From CAZGAQ01 sp964523405 (lineage in GTDB: Bacteria; Planctomycetota; Phycisphaerae; UBA1845; Fen-1342), in assembly GCA_964523405.1 (NCBI GenBank), contig CAZGAQ010000042.1, positions 1-44,852 on the forward strand: a DNA stretch of 44,852 nt. Direction: 5' to 3'. Position numbers and translations under genes: made by a program. This document shows positions 43,709-44,852 of this stretch, piece by piece (the first letter of the stretch is position 1; every line of letters starts with the position of its first letter). Under the pieces are notes generated by a model, which made no database searches, was not told the origin of the DNA, and saw nothing but the letters and a program-made list of their open reading frames with translations.

Positions 43709-43791
43709 CTTCGGCTCCCGCAACGCACCCATTGTCCCCAAGTCGTTGGCGTACGCCACCCCATTCCGGCGGCCGCTCGCCGCAAACCCGA

Positions 43792-43820
43792 TTGGGAACC
43801 GCCCCACCGGCGGGTATGCT
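43792..43820 (+). promoter_or_regulatory. Promoter of the archease-rtcB pair
   Basis: TTGGGA (43792-43797), an exact 17-nt spacer and TATGCT (43815-43820), the same -10 as the URO-D family gene. Confidence 0.5.
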
Positions 43821-43892
43821 ATGTTGCCGCCGGGCAGGACCCCGGCACCGGGGGTCAACGTGACCCCTGCAGAATCCCCCTGGAGATCCCGC

Positions 43893-44315
43893 TTGAACGC
43901 GGCGCAATACGAGCTCTTCGACCATACGGCCGATATCGGCGTGCGCGTCAGCGCCCCGACGCTCGCGCAGCTGATTCCCCCCGCCGTCGACGGCCTCTAC
44001 GCGGTCATCGGCGAGCTTGTTCTCGGCTCCGACGCGACGCCGTACGCGCGCGAGCTCCGCGGCGACGAAGCCAGCCTGCTCGTCCACGACTTTCTCGCCA
44101 CGCTGCTGGTCGACTTCGAACGCCGCCAACAGCGACTGACCAACGTGCACGTCACCGCGTTCACCGCGACGCATCTGTCCGTCACGGGGACCATGCGGCC
44201 GGTAGACATGGAACGGAGCCTCTTCGATCGCGAGGTCAAGGCGATCACGTACCATGAGCTCGCCATCCGCTCCACGGCGGACGGCTGCGAGCTGACGTAT
44301 ATTGTGGACATCTGA
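43893..44315 (+). CDS. Archease (RtcB cofactor protein)
   Basis: 140 residues from a TTG at 43893 with GGAG upstream at 7-nt spacing; the upstream in-frame GTG (43860) and ATG (43821) have no ribosome site and would add non-family residues. The start YELFDHTADIGVRVSAPTL and the end FDREVKAITYHEL are the archease signatures, and the length is the family's usual. Archease helps activate RtcB by promoting guanylylation in archaea and some bacteria. The rtcB gene starts 11 nt after this stop, which confirms the pairing. The gene symbol is left empty because naming varies. Confidence 0.88.
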   Translation: MNAAQYELFDHTADIGVRVSAPTLAQLIPPAVDGLYAVIGELVLGSDATPYARELRGDEASLLVHDFLATLLVDFERRQQRLTNVHVTAFTATHLSVTGTMRPVDMERSLFDREVKAITYHELAIRSTADGCELTYIVDI

Positions 44316-44326
44316 CGAGGTGCTTT

Positions 44327-44852
44327 GTGCCTGATTCCTATACCGGCCCCTTGGAGCAACTCGACGACTTTCGGTGGCGCATCCCGCGCGACTACAAGCC
44401 GCAGATGCGGGTCGACGGCATCATCTACGCCGACGACGCCCTGATGGACACGATTCGCCAGGACAAGTCGCCCGAACAGGTCGCCAACGTCGCCTGCCTG
44501 CCCGGCATCGTCGGCGCCTCCTACGCCATGCCCGACATCCACTGGGGCTACGGCTTCTGCATCGGCGGTGTGGCCTCAACCGACCCGCTGGAAGGCGGCG
44601 TCGTCAGTCCCGGCGGCGTCGGGTACGACATCAACTGCGGCGTCCGCCTCGTGCGCACCAACCTCGCCCAGCCCGACGTGCAGCCGCACATCAAGACGCT
44701 CGTCGACACGCTCTTCAACACCGTTCCCGCGGGCGTCGGCCGCGGCGGACGCGTGAAGTTCGACCGCCGCGACTTGCGCCGCCTGATGGCGCAGGGCTCG
44801 AAGTTCGTCGTCGACGCCGGCTTCGGCTGGGACGACGACCTCGCCCACACCG
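44327..44852 (+). CDS. rtcB: RNA ligase RtcB (3' partial)
   Basis: First 175 residues, GTG start with GAGG 6 nt upstream; the gene runs off the window. MPDIHWGYGFCIGG and GGVVSPGGVGYDINCGVRL are near-invariant RtcB motifs, including the manganese-binding cysteine. RtcB joins RNA 3'-phosphate or 2',3'-cyclic phosphate ends to 5'-OH ends using GTP. It follows archease by 11 nt in one operon. The active-site histidine lies further downstream and is not visible. Confidence 0.95.
   Translation, partial: MPDSYTGPLEQLDDFRWRIPRDYKPQMRVDGIIYADDALMDTIRQDKSPEQVANVACLPGIVGASYAMPDIHWGYGFCIGGVASTDPLEGGVVSPGGVGYDINCGVRLVRTNLAQPDVQPHIKTLVDTLFNTVPAGVGRGGRVKFDRRDLRRLMAQGSKFVVDAGFGWDDDLAHT

Overview
The window is GC-rich (about two thirds G+C by eye), gene-dense DNA from a diderm bacterium, most probably a planctomycete of the Phycisphaerae type. 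The evidence is the combination of features: three secreted proteins ending in PEP-CTERM sorting tails (V-P-E-P, a hydrophobic helix, then R/RRR); a very large secreted protein with a dockerin-like pair of calcium loops of the D-x-N-C-D-G type; a FHA protein, membrane Ser/Thr kinase and ECF sigma factor in series; HEAT-repeat and QW-like toroid exported proteins; and a Kdo-8-phosphate synthase, which implies LPS. The 10-N run at 20787-20796 marks a draft scaffold. No rRNA, tRNA, CRISPR array, integrase or insertion sequence was seen. The assignment is an inference; no marker gene was compared.

Layout. 1-2675: 3' end of clpC, a terminator, then rsmE. 2763-7302, minus strand: kdsA, a TrkA/RCK channel-like protein, a CvpA-family membrane protein and an exported toroid protein. 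7579-9213: thioredoxin, a half-kilobase non-coding stretch and a PEP-CTERM protein with its terminator. 9350-12354, minus strand: an inositol-monophosphatase-family enzyme overlapping yidC. yidC and proS diverge from back-to-back promoters. 14334-16963: a radical SAM/B12-like protein, a divergent MTH1187-type protein and an unknown gene. 17196-22473: the FHA, kinase and ECF sigma locus. 22587-26170: a HEAT-repeat protein and a second PEP-CTERM protein, divergent. 26230-29193: a GT2 glycosyltransferase, an FmdB zinc ribbon, a stand-alone cobalamin-dependent methionine synthase activation protein and a receiver fused to a zinc ribbon. 29834-31557: family 4 uracil-DNA glycosylase, a candidate non-coding RNA with a strong terminator, and a PEGA lipoprotein. 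32024-34286: three overlapping PilZ genes. 34434-40049: an S1/P1-type nuclease/phospholipase, a third PEP-CTERM protein and a 1071-residue putative metalloprotease. 40217 to the end: trpB, a URO-D family protein, a TIGR01777 epimerase, and archease followed by rtcB, which runs off the window.

How the genes work together. Most of the window is housekeeping (proteolysis, ribosome modification, LPS precursor, membrane insertion, tRNA charging, DNA repair, RNA ligation, Trp synthesis) interleaved with cell-surface and signalling genes. The two most distinctive units are the FHA/kinase/sigma series, where a phosphorylation signal probably feeds an ECF sigma factor carrying its own Cys/His-rich tail, and the PilZ trio, three translationally coupled putative c-di-GMP effectors. 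Archease and rtcB form a tight RNA-repair pair.

Promoter reading. Many genes have a clear TATAAT-like -10 box (TATAAT, TACAAT, TATGAT, TATGCT, TATCCT) shortly upstream, usually with a poor -35. For rsmE and kdsA the box ends only 6-7 nt before the ATG, which predicts leaderless mRNAs. The apparent break in the kinase gene at the N run is very probably an unmerged 9-nt contig overlap, not a real gap.
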